Source of the DNA: Chloroflexota bacterium
Lineage (GTDB): Bacteria > Chloroflexota > Anaerolineae > Aggregatilineales > Phototrophicaceae
Assembly: GCA_028875185.1 (NCBI GenBank)
Contig: JAPPFH010000049.1
Location: forward strand, 1-64,000
Reading direction: 5' to 3'
Length of the DNA: 64,000 nucleotides
The stretch's first letter is position 1, and every line of letters starts with the position of its first letter. The notes under the pieces are model-generated. The model made no database searches, had not been told where the DNA came from, and saw only the letters and a program-made list of their open reading frames with translations. The position numbers were made by a program, and so were the translations under genes. Positions 56,199 through 64,000 of the stretch are shown here, one piece after another.

Positions 56199-56651
56199 AT
56201 GCCGATTCACGTTGAGTTGGTGACCCAGGAAAGAAAAGTATTCGACGAACCTGAAGCCGACATCGTCATGGTGCCGGCGGTCGAAGGCGAGATGGGCGTG
56301 CTTCCCAATCACGCGCCAGTCTTGACCACGTTGACCTATGGCGAGTTGGTGGTGCGCAAAGGCGCCGCCGAAGAACGCTTCGCCATCTATGGCGGCGTTG
56401 TCGATGTGCGGCCTGATAAAGTGGTCGTCTTGGCTGACCTGGCTGAATCTTCCTTTGCGCTAGACCTTGAGCGAGCGCAGGAAGCGCGTGAACAGGCGCG
56501 GGAAGCGCTGGACGAGGCGCCCTCCGAAGCGGAAAATCGCGAAGCCCTGATGGCGCTGCGGCGCGCGAATCTGGCGGTTCGCATCAGCCAGAAAATCCGC
56601 AGTCGCGGCTCGGGCCTGCGCATCCTCGACGAAGAGGACGCGGAAGTCTAA
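56199..56651 (+). CDS. atpC: F1F0-ATP synthase subunit epsilon
   Basis: 150 residues. The N-terminal beta sandwich has VELVTQERKVFDEPEADIVMVPAVEGEMGVLPNHAPVLTTL, which is diagnostic. The C-terminal helices are unusually Glu/Ala-rich (LERAQEAREQAREALDEAPSEAENREALMALRRANLAV). It couples the rotor to the c-ring and may inhibit ATP hydrolysis. RBS TAGGAGG overlaps the atpD stop. A Rho-independent terminator follows at 56691. Confidence 0.96.
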   Translation: MPIHVELVTQERKVFDEPEADIVMVPAVEGEMGVLPNHAPVLTTLTYGELVVRKGAAEERFAIYGGVVDVRPDKVVVLADLAESSFALDLERAQEAREQAREALDEAPSEAENREALMALRRANLAVRISQKIRSRGSGLRILDEEDAEV

Positions 56652-56690
56652 CTGCGCCAACCACGGATTCTATAGCTGCAGCCAGCCTGC

Positions 56691-56722
56691 ACCCGGTACT
56701 GCAAACGCGGTCCGGGTTTTTT
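56691..56722 (+). terminator. Terminator of the atpAGDC operon
   Basis: ACCCGG (56691-56696) pairs with CCGGGT (56712-56717) and a run of six T follows. It ends the atp operon before mreB. Confidence 0.8.
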
Positions 56723-56772
56723 GTTTTGCTGTAAAATAACAGTTGCCGTCTTTGGAGAGACAGGAAAAACCC

Positions 56773-57789
56773 ATGACGCGCTTCGGAAAGCGGCTCGGTG
56801 TGGACCTGGGCACGGTAAACGTCCTGATTTATGACAGTGGCCGCATCGTCTTGCAAGAGCCGTCGCTGGTAGCTTTGCTGGCGGAGGAGGAGCGCATCGT
56901 TGATTTCGGCAACCCGGCGCGCGAGATGCTGGGGCGCGTGGACGACGAAGACATTCAGGTTATGCGCCCACTGCAAAACGGTGTCATCGCCGACTATGAA
57001 GTGACAGAAGCGATGCTGGAGTATTTCTTCGGCAAAATCGCCGGACGCATTCGGCTCTTTCGTCCGTCGGTTATGGTGTCCGTTCCTTATGGCGCGACCA
57101 GTGTTGAGAAGCGCGCCGTGCGCGAGGCGATCCTGGCGGCCGGCGCGCGCGAAGTGCAGCTGATGTGGGAGCCATTGGCTTCGGCATTGGGCGCCGGCTT
57201 GCCGGTGAGCACCCCAGCGGGCGGCATGGTCGTCAACATCGGCGGCGGCATTACCGAGGCGGCTGTACTCACCATGAACAACATCGTCCGCGCCGAAAGC
57301 GGCCGCGTCGGCGGCTTGCGACTGGATGACGGCATCATAAATTATGTGCGCCGCAAATACAATTTGACCGTTGGGCAACCCACCGCCGAGTCGATCAAGA
57401 TACAAATTGGCGCGGCCGTCGATCAGCCGCAAGAAATGACAATGGAGATCCAAGGACGGGATAATGTCTCCGGCTTGCCGCGCACCGTGCGCGTGACCAC
57501 CGGCGAAGTGGTCGAAGCATTGGCTGAACCCCTAAGCCAGATCGCCAGCGTCGTTAAAGCGGTGCTTTCGAATACCCCGCCGGAACTGTCATCGGATATC
57601 ATCGACCGCGGCATCGTGCTGACTGGAGGCGGCGCCTTGCTGCGCGGAATAGACAGCTACTTGACGCGCGAGACCGGCGTGCCTGTCTATCAGGCGGATA
57701 ACCCTCTGATTAGCGTGGTCGTCGGCTGCGGTCAAGCGCTGGAAGACCCCGCCATCATGCGGCGGCTCGCGCAGACTAACTACTTCTAG
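56773..57789 (+). CDS. mreB: MreB-family cell-shape actin homologue
   Basis: 338 residues from the ATG at 56773; a longer in-frame TTG start is not needed. The actin-fold ATP site is visible in GVDLGTVNVLIYDSG (phosphate 1), VVNIGGGITEAAVLTMNNI (phosphate 2) and IVLTGGGALLRGID (adenosine). It polymerises under the membrane to direct wall growth. mreC and mreD are not adjacent, which suggests a dispersed or simplified elongasome. It is convergent with rex. Confidence 0.94.
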   Translation: MTRFGKRLGVDLGTVNVLIYDSGRIVLQEPSLVALLAEEERIVDFGNPAREMLGRVDDEDIQVMRPLQNGVIADYEVTEAMLEYFFGKIAGRIRLFRPSVMVSVPYGATSVEKRAVREAILAAGAREVQLMWEPLASALGAGLPVSTPAGGMVVNIGGGITEAAVLTMNNIVRAESGRVGGLRLDDGIINYVRRKYNLTVGQPTAESIKIQIGAAVDQPQEMTMEIQGRDNVSGLPRTVRVTTGEVVEALAEPLSQIASVVKAVLSNTPPELSSDIIDRGIVLTGGGALLRGIDSYLTRETGVPVYQADNPLISVVVGCGQALEDPAIMRRLAQTNYF

Positions 57790-57830
57790 TTCTGACTTGT
57801 GGCGGCGCGCGACTTTTGTGCCTGGGCGCC

Positions 57831-58463
57831 TTATTCCTCAAGATAGAAGGTCATATGCTGCAAATGCGTGACCGGGTCAATATACTGAATCTGCACTTCG
57901 GCGGGCACGTTGATGTTGATCGGGGCGTAATTCAGAATCGCCTGCACGCCGGCGTCCACCAATTGATCGGCGACGGTTTGCGCGTCCTTGGCCGGCACGG
58001 CTAACATCGCGATTTTGATCCCCTCGTGGCGAATAATCTCGCGCAATGAAGCCACGGGCTGCACGACGAACTCACCGATCCGCTGCCCGATCTTTTGCGG
58101 GTTTACGTCAAAGAGATGGGCGATACGAAAACCACGATCCTGAAAGCCGCGATAATGCGAAATCGCTATGCCCAAATTGCCCGCGCCAACGACTGCGACC
58201 ATCCATTCCTGGTTGATCTGCAATACCTCCTGCAATTTGTCGATGAGGTATACAATCTGATAACCGGTGCCTTGCTTGCCGAAACCGCCGAAATGCGACA
58301 AGTCCTTGCGGATTTGCGCCGAACTGATATCCAGGCGGCGACCCAACTCGTGCGACGAGGTGACCGATTTCTCCTCCTGTTGCAATCGGCGTAGCGCCCG
58401 CAAATAAAGCGGCAATCGACCAATGACAATATCGGGAATAACCGCCTGCGATTTGGCTGACAT
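57831..58463 (-). CDS. rex: Redox-sensing transcriptional repressor Rex
   Basis: About 210 residues from the ATG at 58463. An ATG at 58487 is in frame but would put the start inside the Rex-like operator at 58488-58505. The N-terminal winged helix (IGRLPLYLRALRRLQQ, SSAQIRKDLSHFGGFGKQGTGY) contacts DNA. The Rossmann part (VVGAGNLGIAISHY) senses the NADH/NAD ratio, and the C-terminal helix swaps in the dimer. In Streptomyces, Rex represses its own operon as well as respiratory and ATP-synthase genes; here the atp operon is 1 kb away and carries a matching site. Confidence 0.93.
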   Translation of the reverse strand: MSAKSQAVIPDIVIGRLPLYLRALRRLQQEEKSVTSSHELGRRLDISSAQIRKDLSHFGGFGKQGTGYQIVYLIDKLQEVLQINQEWMVAVVGAGNLGIAISHYRGFQDRGFRIAHLFDVNPQKIGQRIGEFVVQPVASLREIIRHEGIKIAMLAVPAKDAQTVADQLVDAGVQAILNYAPININVPAEVQIQYIDPVTHLQHMTFYLEE

Positions 58464-58487
58464 GCGGATGCTTGCCTTATGCTGCAT

Positions 58488-58505
58488 TTGTGAAACTTTC
58501 AACAA
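58488..58505. promoter_or_regulatory. Candidate Rex operator upstream of rex
   Basis: TTGTGAAACTTTCAACAA matches TTGTGAAnnnnTTCACAA at 12 of 14 defined positions, 25 bp upstream of the chosen rex start. This suggests autorepression. It shares 14 of 18 bases with the site at the atpA promoter. Confidence 0.5.
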
Positions 58506-58677
58506 AGACCATCTTAACATTTCACCGCTTGATTCGCTAGCGATTGCGATTGCGGTCAGGCGCGCCGCGCGACCGGGGCCTCTGCGCGCTGGCGTATTGC
58601 GCGATCGCTGCTGGCTCGCTTGAAAGCGCCCCAAGGCAATGATACAATGACGGCGCCAGTTGAATTGGTCATTAGCG

Positions 58678-59262
58678 ATGTCGACCGACTCTGAAGAAAA
58701 AACCACTAACAGCCGCCAGCTGGCGAATGACTTGCAGATCGTCCACGACAGCATGTTGGACGGCTTGGGTCAACTGGCGGATTACTTCGGCTTCAATAAG
58801 GTAATGGGGCAATTGTACGGCTGCCTGCTGCTAAGCGCCGAGCCGCTCTCTCTCGATGATATGATGGCGCGCCTCGGGATATCCAAGGCGAGCGTCAGCA
58901 CCAATATGCGCTCGCTTGAGCACATGGGCATGGTGCGGCAGGTGTGGGTGCGCGGCGGCAGCGGACGGCGCAAATATTATCAGGCAGAGACCGATTTCTG
59001 GCAGATCTTCTCCAATTTCCTCAGCGGCCGCGAATTGCGCGATGTCGAGCGCGCCTTGGCGGTAATGGAGGAGAATCGCCAGCGTATCTCCAACTCCATC
59101 GCTGATCTGCCGGACGATCAGCAGATTCTGGCGCGGCTCTATCTCGATCGGATCGCGCAGATGCAGGCGCTCTTTCGCTTTGCCCAGCTGATTATCAGCA
59201 GCGTCTTGGGTCAGGTCAGCGGCATTGATGTGTCCGATGTCTCCGGTGTGGAACTGCAGTAG
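58678..59262 (+). CDS. GbsR/MarR-family transcriptional regulator
   Basis: 194 residues from the ATG at 58678. A winged-helix domain (about 30-105) has FGFNKVMGQLYGCLLLSAEPLSLDDMMARLGISKASVSTNMRSLEHMGMVRQVWVRG, with the recognition helix KASVSTNMRSLE. YYQAETDFWQIFSNFLSGRE leads into a long C-terminal dimerisation helix. This is the arrangement of GbsR-like regulators of osmoprotectant or transport genes. It is divergent from rex. Its stop codon TAG (59260-59262) lies inside the 9-bp target duplication of MITE copy D. Confidence 0.85.
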   Translation: MSTDSEEKTTNSRQLANDLQIVHDSMLDGLGQLADYFGFNKVMGQLYGCLLLSAEPLSLDDMMARLGISKASVSTNMRSLEHMGMVRQVWVRGGSGRRKYYQAETDFWQIFSNFLSGRELRDVERALAVMEENRQRISNSIADLPDDQQILARLYLDRIAQMQALFRFAQLIISSVLGQVSGIDVSDVSGVELQ

Positions 59263-59265
59263 CAT

Positions 59266-59698
59266 GGGTGTGGTGAATGTGTTGATATATACCTCGTTTC
59301 CTCCACCCTAAATCTTGTTCCCCCTCGGTCCCCCGCCTCACGGGGGATGTTTCCCAAAATGAGGGAGGGACTTCAAAAGTCCGTAATTCCTTGAATAACT
59401 CTCCTTCCTTCCTTGTGGGCTGAGGACAGGACAGGTTTGGTCTAATGGTACATTATGGGCCCGCCTTAGACGCTAAAGGCATCTTTCCTGGCGAAAACTG
59501 TAGGGGCGACTCGGTGAGTCGCCCGAAAAAGCCCTAGAAGATGTAGAATTCGAGACGATATTTTGCTCGCTGAGAATCTTTCCTGTCGTCAATCCTAGTG
59601 AGGCGCGCGAAGACACTGCACTACGGCAAGGGGCCGGGTCACGTAGCCATAGACCTTCGGGGATGGGGATTTGCCGCGGTATCAATAATTCACCCCTC
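59266..59698. mobile_element. MITE-like element, copy D (433 bp, with nested inserts)
   Basis: It begins GGGTGTGGTGAAT and ends ATTCACCCCTC. A perfect 9-bp duplication, CAGTAGCAT, lies at 59257-59265 and 59699-59707. It is longer than the other copies because of internal additions: a GTAGGGGCGA hairpin with GGT loop (59501-59524), unrelated sequence around 59420-59600, and the GACACTGCACTACGG mini-insertion. It ends 16 bp upstream of the tRNA-Leu(UAG) -35 box. No gene is found in 59263-59763. Confidence 0.85.
59501..59524. repeat. GTAGGGGCGA-family hairpin nested in MITE copy D
   Basis: A perfect 9-bp stem GGGCGACTC/GAGTCGCCC (59504-59512 with 59516-59524) encloses a GGT loop. It is the same type as 49-69 and 22021-22044, and shows the hairpins can move into other repeats. 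Confidence 0.75.
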
Positions 59699-59714
59699 CA
59701 GTAGCATTATCCCC

Positions 59715-59743
59715 TTGTAGCGATTTCAGCGCGAGATTATAAT
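59715..59743 (+). promoter_or_regulatory. Promoter of tRNA-Leu(UAG)
   Basis: TTGTAG (59715-59720) and a perfect TATAAT (59738-59743) are spaced 17 bp apart. The -10 ends 20 bp before the tRNA 5' end. Confidence 0.8.
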
Positions 59744-59763
59744 TTGCGCTGATGCTTCGCCGT

Positions 59764-59844
59764 GAGGAAGTGGCGGAATTGGCAGACGCGCATGACTTAG
59801 GATCATGTCTCTTTGAGGTGAGGGTTCGAGTCCCTCCTTCCTCA
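59764..59844 (+). tRNA. tRNA-Leu (anticodon UAG)
   Basis: 81-nt class II tRNA. The acceptor is GAGGAAG/CTTCCTC, the D-arm TGGCGGAATTGGCAGAC is shared with the other Leu tRNA, and the anticodon stem CATGA/TCATG has loop CTTAGGA. The variable arm is TCTCTTTGAGG and a TTCGAGT T-loop is present. Loop positions 3-5 read TAG. Confidence 0.97.
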
Positions 59845-59859
59845 TCTCGAACAAGCTGA

Positions 59860-59890
59860 AAGGGCGCGTAACGCGCCTTTGCATTTTCAT
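59860..59890 (+). terminator. Terminator after tRNA-Leu(UAG)
   Basis: A 9-bp stem AAGGGCGCG/CGCGCCTTT with a TAA loop (one G-U pair) is followed by TTTT and TTTTT tracts interrupted by CA. Confidence 0.65.
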
Positions 59891-59956
59891 TTTTCTAATA
59901 CTATTCGCCCGCCGATCTCATGATTGGTTGCCGGCGCAAGAAACAAGGAAGCCAAA

Positions 59957-61609
59957 TTGAACCTGCAGACCGAACGCATTGAGAATCATCGAGCCCAGTT
60001 CACCATCGAGATCGAAAGCGATCAATTAGAAGATGCCAAGCGGAAAGCCGCGCGCAAGATTTCGCGCCAGGTGCGCATTAAGGGGTTCCGCAAAGGCAAG
60101 GCGCCCTACGGACTGGTGGTGAGAGAAGTCGGCGAAGGCGCGGTAATCGAAGAAGCCTTGGACGCGCTCGGCGACGTCTTGTATAAACAAGCCTTGGAAG
60201 AGTCCGACGTGACGCCCTACGGGCCCGGCGCTTTTGAGGATTTTAAGCTGGAGCCCGCTCCCACGTTTGTCTTTTCGGTGCCCTTGCAGCCCGAGGTCGA
60301 CTTGAAGGAATATCTCGATGTGCGCCTCGTATTCGACGAGCCGGTCGTCACTGATGGCGAAGTCGACGATGCGCTGAAACTGATGCGGATGCGGCAGGTC
60401 GAAGTGCTGGATGAAGAGGTCGAGGTCACCGCGCTCGGGCATCGGGTGACGATTGCGGTCGATAGCGAATTCGTAGATGGCGATCCGCCCGATGACGAGG
60501 TCCAGGCTGAGGCCGAGGATGCGCTCACAGCTGAGGCCGACGAAAGCCAGGCGGACGCGGACCAGGAAGATACCGGGCCATATATTCCAAAATTGGGCGA
60601 CACGTTCGTCAAAGACGACAACACGCAGATCATTCTGGATCCCAACGAGGATCCCTTCACACACGGCTTCGTCGGCAATCTGATCGGCGCCGAGCGCGGC
60701 AGCGATGTCCTGTTTGAACTGACCATCCCCGATGATGACGCCGAAGAAACGATCATCGGACGGCGTGTGAGTTTTGTCGTCACCATCAAAGACATTGAGG
60801 CGATCTCCATACCGGAGCTGGATGATGAATTCGCGCAGCGGGCGAGCCGCGATCGAGGCGATGAAATCTTGGATGTGGCGGGCCTGCGGCAATCCGTCCA
60901 GCAAGAGCTCGAGCGCTTGGCCTGGGAAGAAGCGCATTCGGAATACAGCGGTGACGTACTGGAAAAGATCGTCGACGGCGCCGAGATTGTATATCCCGAC
61001 CTCATGCTGAACGAATATATCGACGAGATGATTCGCGAATTTGAAGGCAACCTGCAGCAGCAGCGACTCAGCCTGGACGATTATCTGCGCCTTACCAATA
61101 GCAGCAAGGACGACTTGCGCGAGCAATATCGCGAAGGCGCCGTTCACTCTTTGCGGCATAACTTGGTCTTGCGCGAACTCATAAACGCCCAAGCAATCGA
61201 AATCACCGACGACGATCTTGAGCTGCGGCTGAACAGCGTCATCGCCGGTTATGGCACAAGCCCGGAGATGCGCAAGCTGTTTGATACCCCGCAAATGCGC
61301 GTCAATATCAGTAACGAACTTGTCATGAATCATCTGAATGCGCATCTGGCCGCCATCGGGCGTGGTGAAGATACCGGCACAGCCATCGATGAAATGAAGT
61401 CGCGAATGCTTGCCGATACCGAACGCGCGCGTGAACGAAGCGAACGGCTGCGGCGCTACCGCGAGGAAGATGCCGCCGACAGCGACGAATCATCCACGAG
61501 TGGTGATGCGGCTGAGTCACCTATGCTGGCGGACGCGGAAGAATCACAGCCAGCAAGCGAATCGCCAGCAGAGAATGCGAGCCCGAATACCGCGGCAAGC
61601 GACACCTGA
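59957..61609 (+). CDS. tig: Trigger factor with acidic insertion and tail
   Basis: 550 residues from a TTG at 59957, chosen because AAGGA (59945-59949) is 7 bases upstream and the next residues begin the conserved fold. The ribosome-binding loop GFRKGKAP (43-50) is intact. The PPIase domain (about 160-275) is interrupted by about 65 acidic residues (170-235), and the FIPGFE core of active PPIases is not recognisable. The C-terminal chaperone arms follow. A 60-residue Ser/Glu/Asp tail ends the protein. It binds nascent chains at the ribosome exit, probably without prolyl isomerase activity. It precedes clpP-clpX, the usual order. Confidence 0.93.
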   Translation: MNLQTERIENHRAQFTIEIESDQLEDAKRKAARKISRQVRIKGFRKGKAPYGLVVREVGEGAVIEEALDALGDVLYKQALEESDVTPYGPGAFEDFKLEPAPTFVFSVPLQPEVDLKEYLDVRLVFDEPVVTDGEVDDALKLMRMRQVEVLDEEVEVTALGHRVTIAVDSEFVDGDPPDDEVQAEAEDALTAEADESQADADQEDTGPYIPKLGDTFVKDDNTQIILDPNEDPFTHGFVGNLIGAERGSDVLFELTIPDDDAEETIIGRRVSFVVTIKDIEAISIPELDDEFAQRASRDRGDEILDVAGLRQSVQQELERLAWEEAHSEYSGDVLEKIVDGAEIVYPDLMLNEYIDEMIREFEGNLQQQRLSLDDYLRLTNSSKDDLREQYREGAVHSLRHNLVLRELINAQAIEITDDDLELRLNSVIAGYGTSPEMRKLFDTPQMRVNISNELVMNHLNAHLAAIGRGEDTGTAIDEMKSRMLADTERARERSERLRRYREEDAADSDESSTSGDAAESPMLADAEESQPASESPAENASPNTAASDT

Positions 61610-61657
61610 TTCATATCCTGCGATTCCTCAATTCAATCGAAAGGGGCGCAACAGCGA

Positions 61658-62272
61658 ATGAATACCTTCCATAACGTAATCCCGATGGTGATCGAGCAAG
61701 GCAGCCGCGGTGAGCGCGCCTACGACATTTACTCGCTGCTGCTAAAAGAACGCATCGTTTTTGTCGGCTCCGGCATAAACGACCAGATCGCGAACTTGAT
61801 AGTGGCGCAGTTGCTCTTCCTTGACCGTGAGGGACCCGACCGGCGACTGCAAATGTATATCAATTCGCCCGGCGGCGCAGTCTACTCGGGCTTGGCCATT
61901 TATGACTGCATGCAGCAGATCAAAGCGCCGGTGAACACGGTCGCTGTCGGTATTACCGCGAGTTTCGGCACGGTGCTGCTGGCGGCTGGCGAGCAGGGCA
62001 TGCGGCATGCGCTGCCGAACGCCACCATCCACATGCATCAGCCCCTGGGCGGCGCGCAAGGGCAAGCCTCCGACATTGTCATCCAAGCGGAAGAAATCGT
62101 GCGGCTCAAAAAGCGCATCATCAATATCTTCGTCAAGCACACCGGCAAAACGGAAGCAGAAGTAGAAAATATCACCGACCGTGACGTGTACATGACGGCC
62201 CAAGAAGCGACCGATTTTGGATTGATCGATTCTGTTTTGCTATCGGAGTCGCGTGAAGCGGAAGGAGACTGA
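61658..62272 (+). CDS. clpP: ClpP protease proteolytic subunit
   Basis: 204 residues. The catalytic serine is in [14 protein letters not shown], the histidine in [12 protein letters not shown], and the aspartate in [19 protein letters not shown]. It assembles into the 14-mer barrel that degrades proteins delivered by ClpX. The serine motif ASFG (usually ASMG) is a mild variant. It starts with ATG at 61658 after GAAAGGGG; clpX begins 1 bp after the stop. Confidence 0.97.
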   Translation: MNTFHNVIPMVIEQGSRGERAYDIYSLLLKERIVFVGSGINDQIANLIVAQLLFLDREGPDRRLQMYINSPGGAVYSGLAIYDCMQQIKAPVNTVAVGITASFGTVLLAAGEQGMRHALPNATIHMHQPLGGAQGQASDIVIQAEEIVRLKKRIINIFVKHTGKTEAEVENITDRDVYMTAQEATDFGLIDSVLLSESREAEGD

Positions 62273-62273
62273 G

Positions 62274-63557
62274 GTGAGTTTTTCGCCGGTCAAGCACCGC
62301 TGCAACTTCTGTAATCGAACGCACGACGAGGTCGAGCGTTTGATTGCCGGTCCCGAACATATTTACATCTGCAACTACTGCGTCGAGCTCTGCCATAACT
62401 TGCTGCAAGAAGAAGACGCGGACGAGCTCGAACCGGACGAAAAGCTCGAATTCGCCTTGACGCTGTCGCCCCGCGAGATTGCGGCGCGCCTGGATGAATA
62501 TGTAATCGGCCAGCAGGAAGCCAAGCGCGTCCTCAGTGTTGCGGTTTATAACCACTACAAACGCATTCAGTCGGCGGACGAACCAAAAGAAGTGGAGCTC
62601 GACAAAAGCAATATCTTGCTTGCCGGCCCAACTGGCTGCGGGAAGACACTGCTGGCGCAAACGCTGGCGCGCATCCTGGACGTGCCGATTGTCATCACCG
62701 ATGCGACCGCCTTGACCGAGGCCGGCTACGTGGGCGAAGATGTTGAGAATATCCTGCTGCGGCTGATACAGGCGGCCGACGGCAATATCGCGCGCGCGGA
62801 ACGCGGCATCATATACATCGACGAAATAGACAAGATCTCGCGCAAGTCCAACTCCAATCCATCTATAACCAGAGATGTCTCCGGCGAAGGCGTACAGCAG
62901 GCGCTGCTGAAGATCCTGGAAGGCACACTATCAAACGTGCCGCCGCAAGGGGGACGGAAGCATCCTCATCAGGAGTTCCTGCAGATTGATACGCGCAATA
63001 TCTTGTTCATCGTTGGCGGCACCTTTGACGGATTGGATGATGTGATTCGGCGTCGCATCGGCTTGAAAAGCAAGATGGGCTTCGGCGCGCTACACGATAG
63101 CGGCGCGTCTGAGACCGATGATCTGTTGAGCCGAGTTTCCCCCGAAGACTTGATCCAGCATGGCATGATACCGGAAATGGTGGGCCGCTTGCCCGTCATC
63201 GTGGCTTTGCAGCCGCTGGAGTTAGAAGATCTGGTTCGCATCATGATCGAACCGAAAAATGCGCTGATCAAGCAATATGAGCATCTCCTCTCGCTTGATA
63301 AAGTTGAGTTGGTATTTGAATCGGAAGCGCTGCAAGCGGCGGCTCAGCTGGCGATAGAGCGCGAAACCGGCGCGCGCGGCTTGCGCTCCATCATTGAGAC
63401 TTGCTTGCTTGAGGTGATGTTTGAGGCGCCTAGCCGAAGCGACATCAACAAGGTCGTTATCGGCGAGGCTGTCATTCGCGGCGAGTCCAAGCCACGCATT
63501 TTCACCAGCGACGGCCGCGTCATTAGCTTATCCGACGCGATTGACTCAGCCGCTTGA
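62274..63557 (+). CDS. clpX: ClpX AAA+ unfoldase
   Basis: 427 residues from the GTG at 62274 with GAAGGAG 6 bases upstream; an in-frame GTG at 62253 inside clpP is less likely. The N-terminal zinc-binding domain has CNFCN and CNYCVELC. The AAA+ core has Walker A GPTGCGKT, Walker [11 protein letters not shown], sensor and pore loops ([13 protein letters not shown]). It unfolds tagged proteins and feeds ClpP. The gene is coupled to clpP by a 1-bp gap. Confidence 0.97.
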   Translation: MSFSPVKHRCNFCNRTHDEVERLIAGPEHIYICNYCVELCHNLLQEEDADELEPDEKLEFALTLSPREIAARLDEYVIGQQEAKRVLSVAVYNHYKRIQSADEPKEVELDKSNILLAGPTGCGKTLLAQTLARILDVPIVITDATALTEAGYVGEDVENILLRLIQAADGNIARAERGIIYIDEIDKISRKSNSNPSITRDVSGEGVQQALLKILEGTLSNVPPQGGRKHPHQEFLQIDTRNILFIVGGTFDGLDDVIRRRIGLKSKMGFGALHDSGASETDDLLSRVSPEDLIQHGMIPEMVGRLPVIVALQPLELEDLVRIMIEPKNALIKQYEHLLSLDKVELVFESEALQAAAQLAIERETGARGLRSIIETCLLEVMFEAPSRSDINKVVIGEAVIRGESKPRIFTSDGRVISLSDAIDSAA

Positions 63558-63579
63558 TTTCTCGCAGCGGGCGCCGCCG

Positions 63580-64000
63580 CTATTGCGTTATCGGCAGCAG
63601 CAGCACTTCGGTCCGGCCGCCCGCGCGGCTCTTGAAGCTTTGCGCGTCCAGGTGAGTGGCTTCCTCGCCCGCGCCGCCCCAATTGTATGGGATCGCCCAA
63701 CGCGGCTGCAGCATGTCTATTAGGCGCAAAGCTTCATCGGCCGAAAGGCGCCCATAACCATCAATCGGCAGCAGCACGATATCAGGGCGCAGGCGCTCCA
63801 TTCCGGGCACAATTTTCGAGTCGCCTACATAATAGATATCGAAGTAATCGAGCGAGATCACAAAGCCCAGACCGCCAGCTTCCGGCGGATGGCGCGGGTC
63901 GCCCGGGGCAAAGGCGGGCACCGCTTTGACGCTCGCTTGATTTACGCGAATGCTATGCCACTCGCGCAATACCGTTGTATCGCTGATGGCGCGAGCCACG
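63580..64000 (-). CDS. Metallo-beta-lactamase-fold hydrolase, UlaG-like (truncated at window end)
   Basis: Only the C-terminal ~139 residues are inside the window; the N-terminus with the HxHxDH motif lies beyond 64000. The visible part has a DYFDIYYVGDSK strand with the metal aspartate, the PDIVLLPIDGYGRLSADEALRLIDMLQPRWAIPYNW segment typical of the UlaG/YcbX-like branch, and a short basic C-terminus. In usual UlaG proteins the last metal ligand is His in IPxH; here it reads IPYN. It is convergent with clpX, 22 bp apart. Confidence 0.75.
   Translation of the reverse strand, partial: VARAISDTTVLREWHSIRVNQASVKAVPAFAPGDPRHPPEAGGLGFVISLDYFDIYYVGDSKIVPGMERLRPDIVLLPIDGYGRLSADEALRLIDMLQPRWAIPYNWGGAGEEATHLDAQSFKSRAGGRTEVLLLPITQ

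Noticed and set aside
60026..61345. 439-codon minus-strand frame opposite tig
   Set aside because: Antisense shadow of a strongly conserved gene; the pattern reflects codon bias of tig.

Overview
This window reads as a contiguous piece of a bacterial chromosome, most likely a Chloroflexota member (Anaerolineae-like). That placement is an inference from several traits. Exported proteins carry Thr/Pro-rich linkers of the TPTPTP type. A complete set of coenzyme F420 tail-assembly genes is present in a bacterium. The trigger factor is enlarged and acidic, and starts are a mix of ATG, GTG and TTG. Families of GC-rich hairpin repeats lie between genes. No rRNA, phage, conjugation module or CRISPR array is present.

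Layout. 1-9.5 kb: tRNA-Val, then on the minus strand dcd, argS, a membrane-anchored methyltransferase, an ABC exporter, a large alpha/alpha-barrel glycosidase and a lipoprotein. 9.5-17.5 kb: a DUF971 protein, a MaoC-like hydratase, galT, an SH3/serine-hydrolase exoprotein, tRNA-Leu(CAG), an FtsB/DivIC-like protein, ygfZ, a divergent guanylate kinase and folD. 17.6-42.7 kb: one long plus-strand accessory region that is the most interesting part. It holds 8-oxoguanine deaminase, adenine deaminase, YgeY, a knotted YgeW-type carbamoyltransferase, carbamate kinase, two fold-type-II PLP enzymes, SsnA, the F420 genes (npdG, cofE, a nitroreductase, cofD, cofC, an LLM oxidoreductase), a metallophosphoesterase, a fused FAD/2Fe-2S subunit and a molybdenum subunit of a xanthine-dehydrogenase-type enzyme, a nucleoside-phosphorylase-like protein of unknown function, and a YqeC-MocA-like fusion. 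42.7-51.9 kb: a two-RCK potassium channel, punA, a membrane protein, fabF/fabH, an NmrA-like reductase, a GNAT protein and proC. 52-64 kb: F1-ATPase genes atpAGDC without the Fo genes, mreB, rex, a GbsR/MarR regulator, tRNA-Leu(UAG), tig, clpP, clpX and a truncated metallo-beta-lactamase-fold gene.

Working together. The 17.6-42.7 kb region looks like a purine-salvage and purine-degradation locus of the yge/ygf/ssnA/xdh type. Deaminases and a molybdenum hydroxylase would feed oxidised purines into ring opening. A carbamoyltransferase plus carbamate kinase would recover ATP from ureido groups. The F420 operon sits physically inside the locus, which suggests, but does not prove, that an F420-dependent redox step belongs to it. 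The usual cyclic amidohydrolase (hyuA/ygeZ) and diaminopropionate ammonia-lyase (ygeX) are absent from the window; two other PLP enzymes occupy the corresponding place.

Two non-coding observations stand out. First, a 176-433 bp MITE-like element with terminal inverted repeats and 6-9 bp target duplications occurs four times, each time 11-16 bp upstream of a recognisable -35 box. This includes all three tRNA promoters in the window. Second, two related 18-bp Rex-type operators sit upstream of rex itself and over the -35 of the atpA promoter, which suggests NADH/NAD control of the F1 genes.
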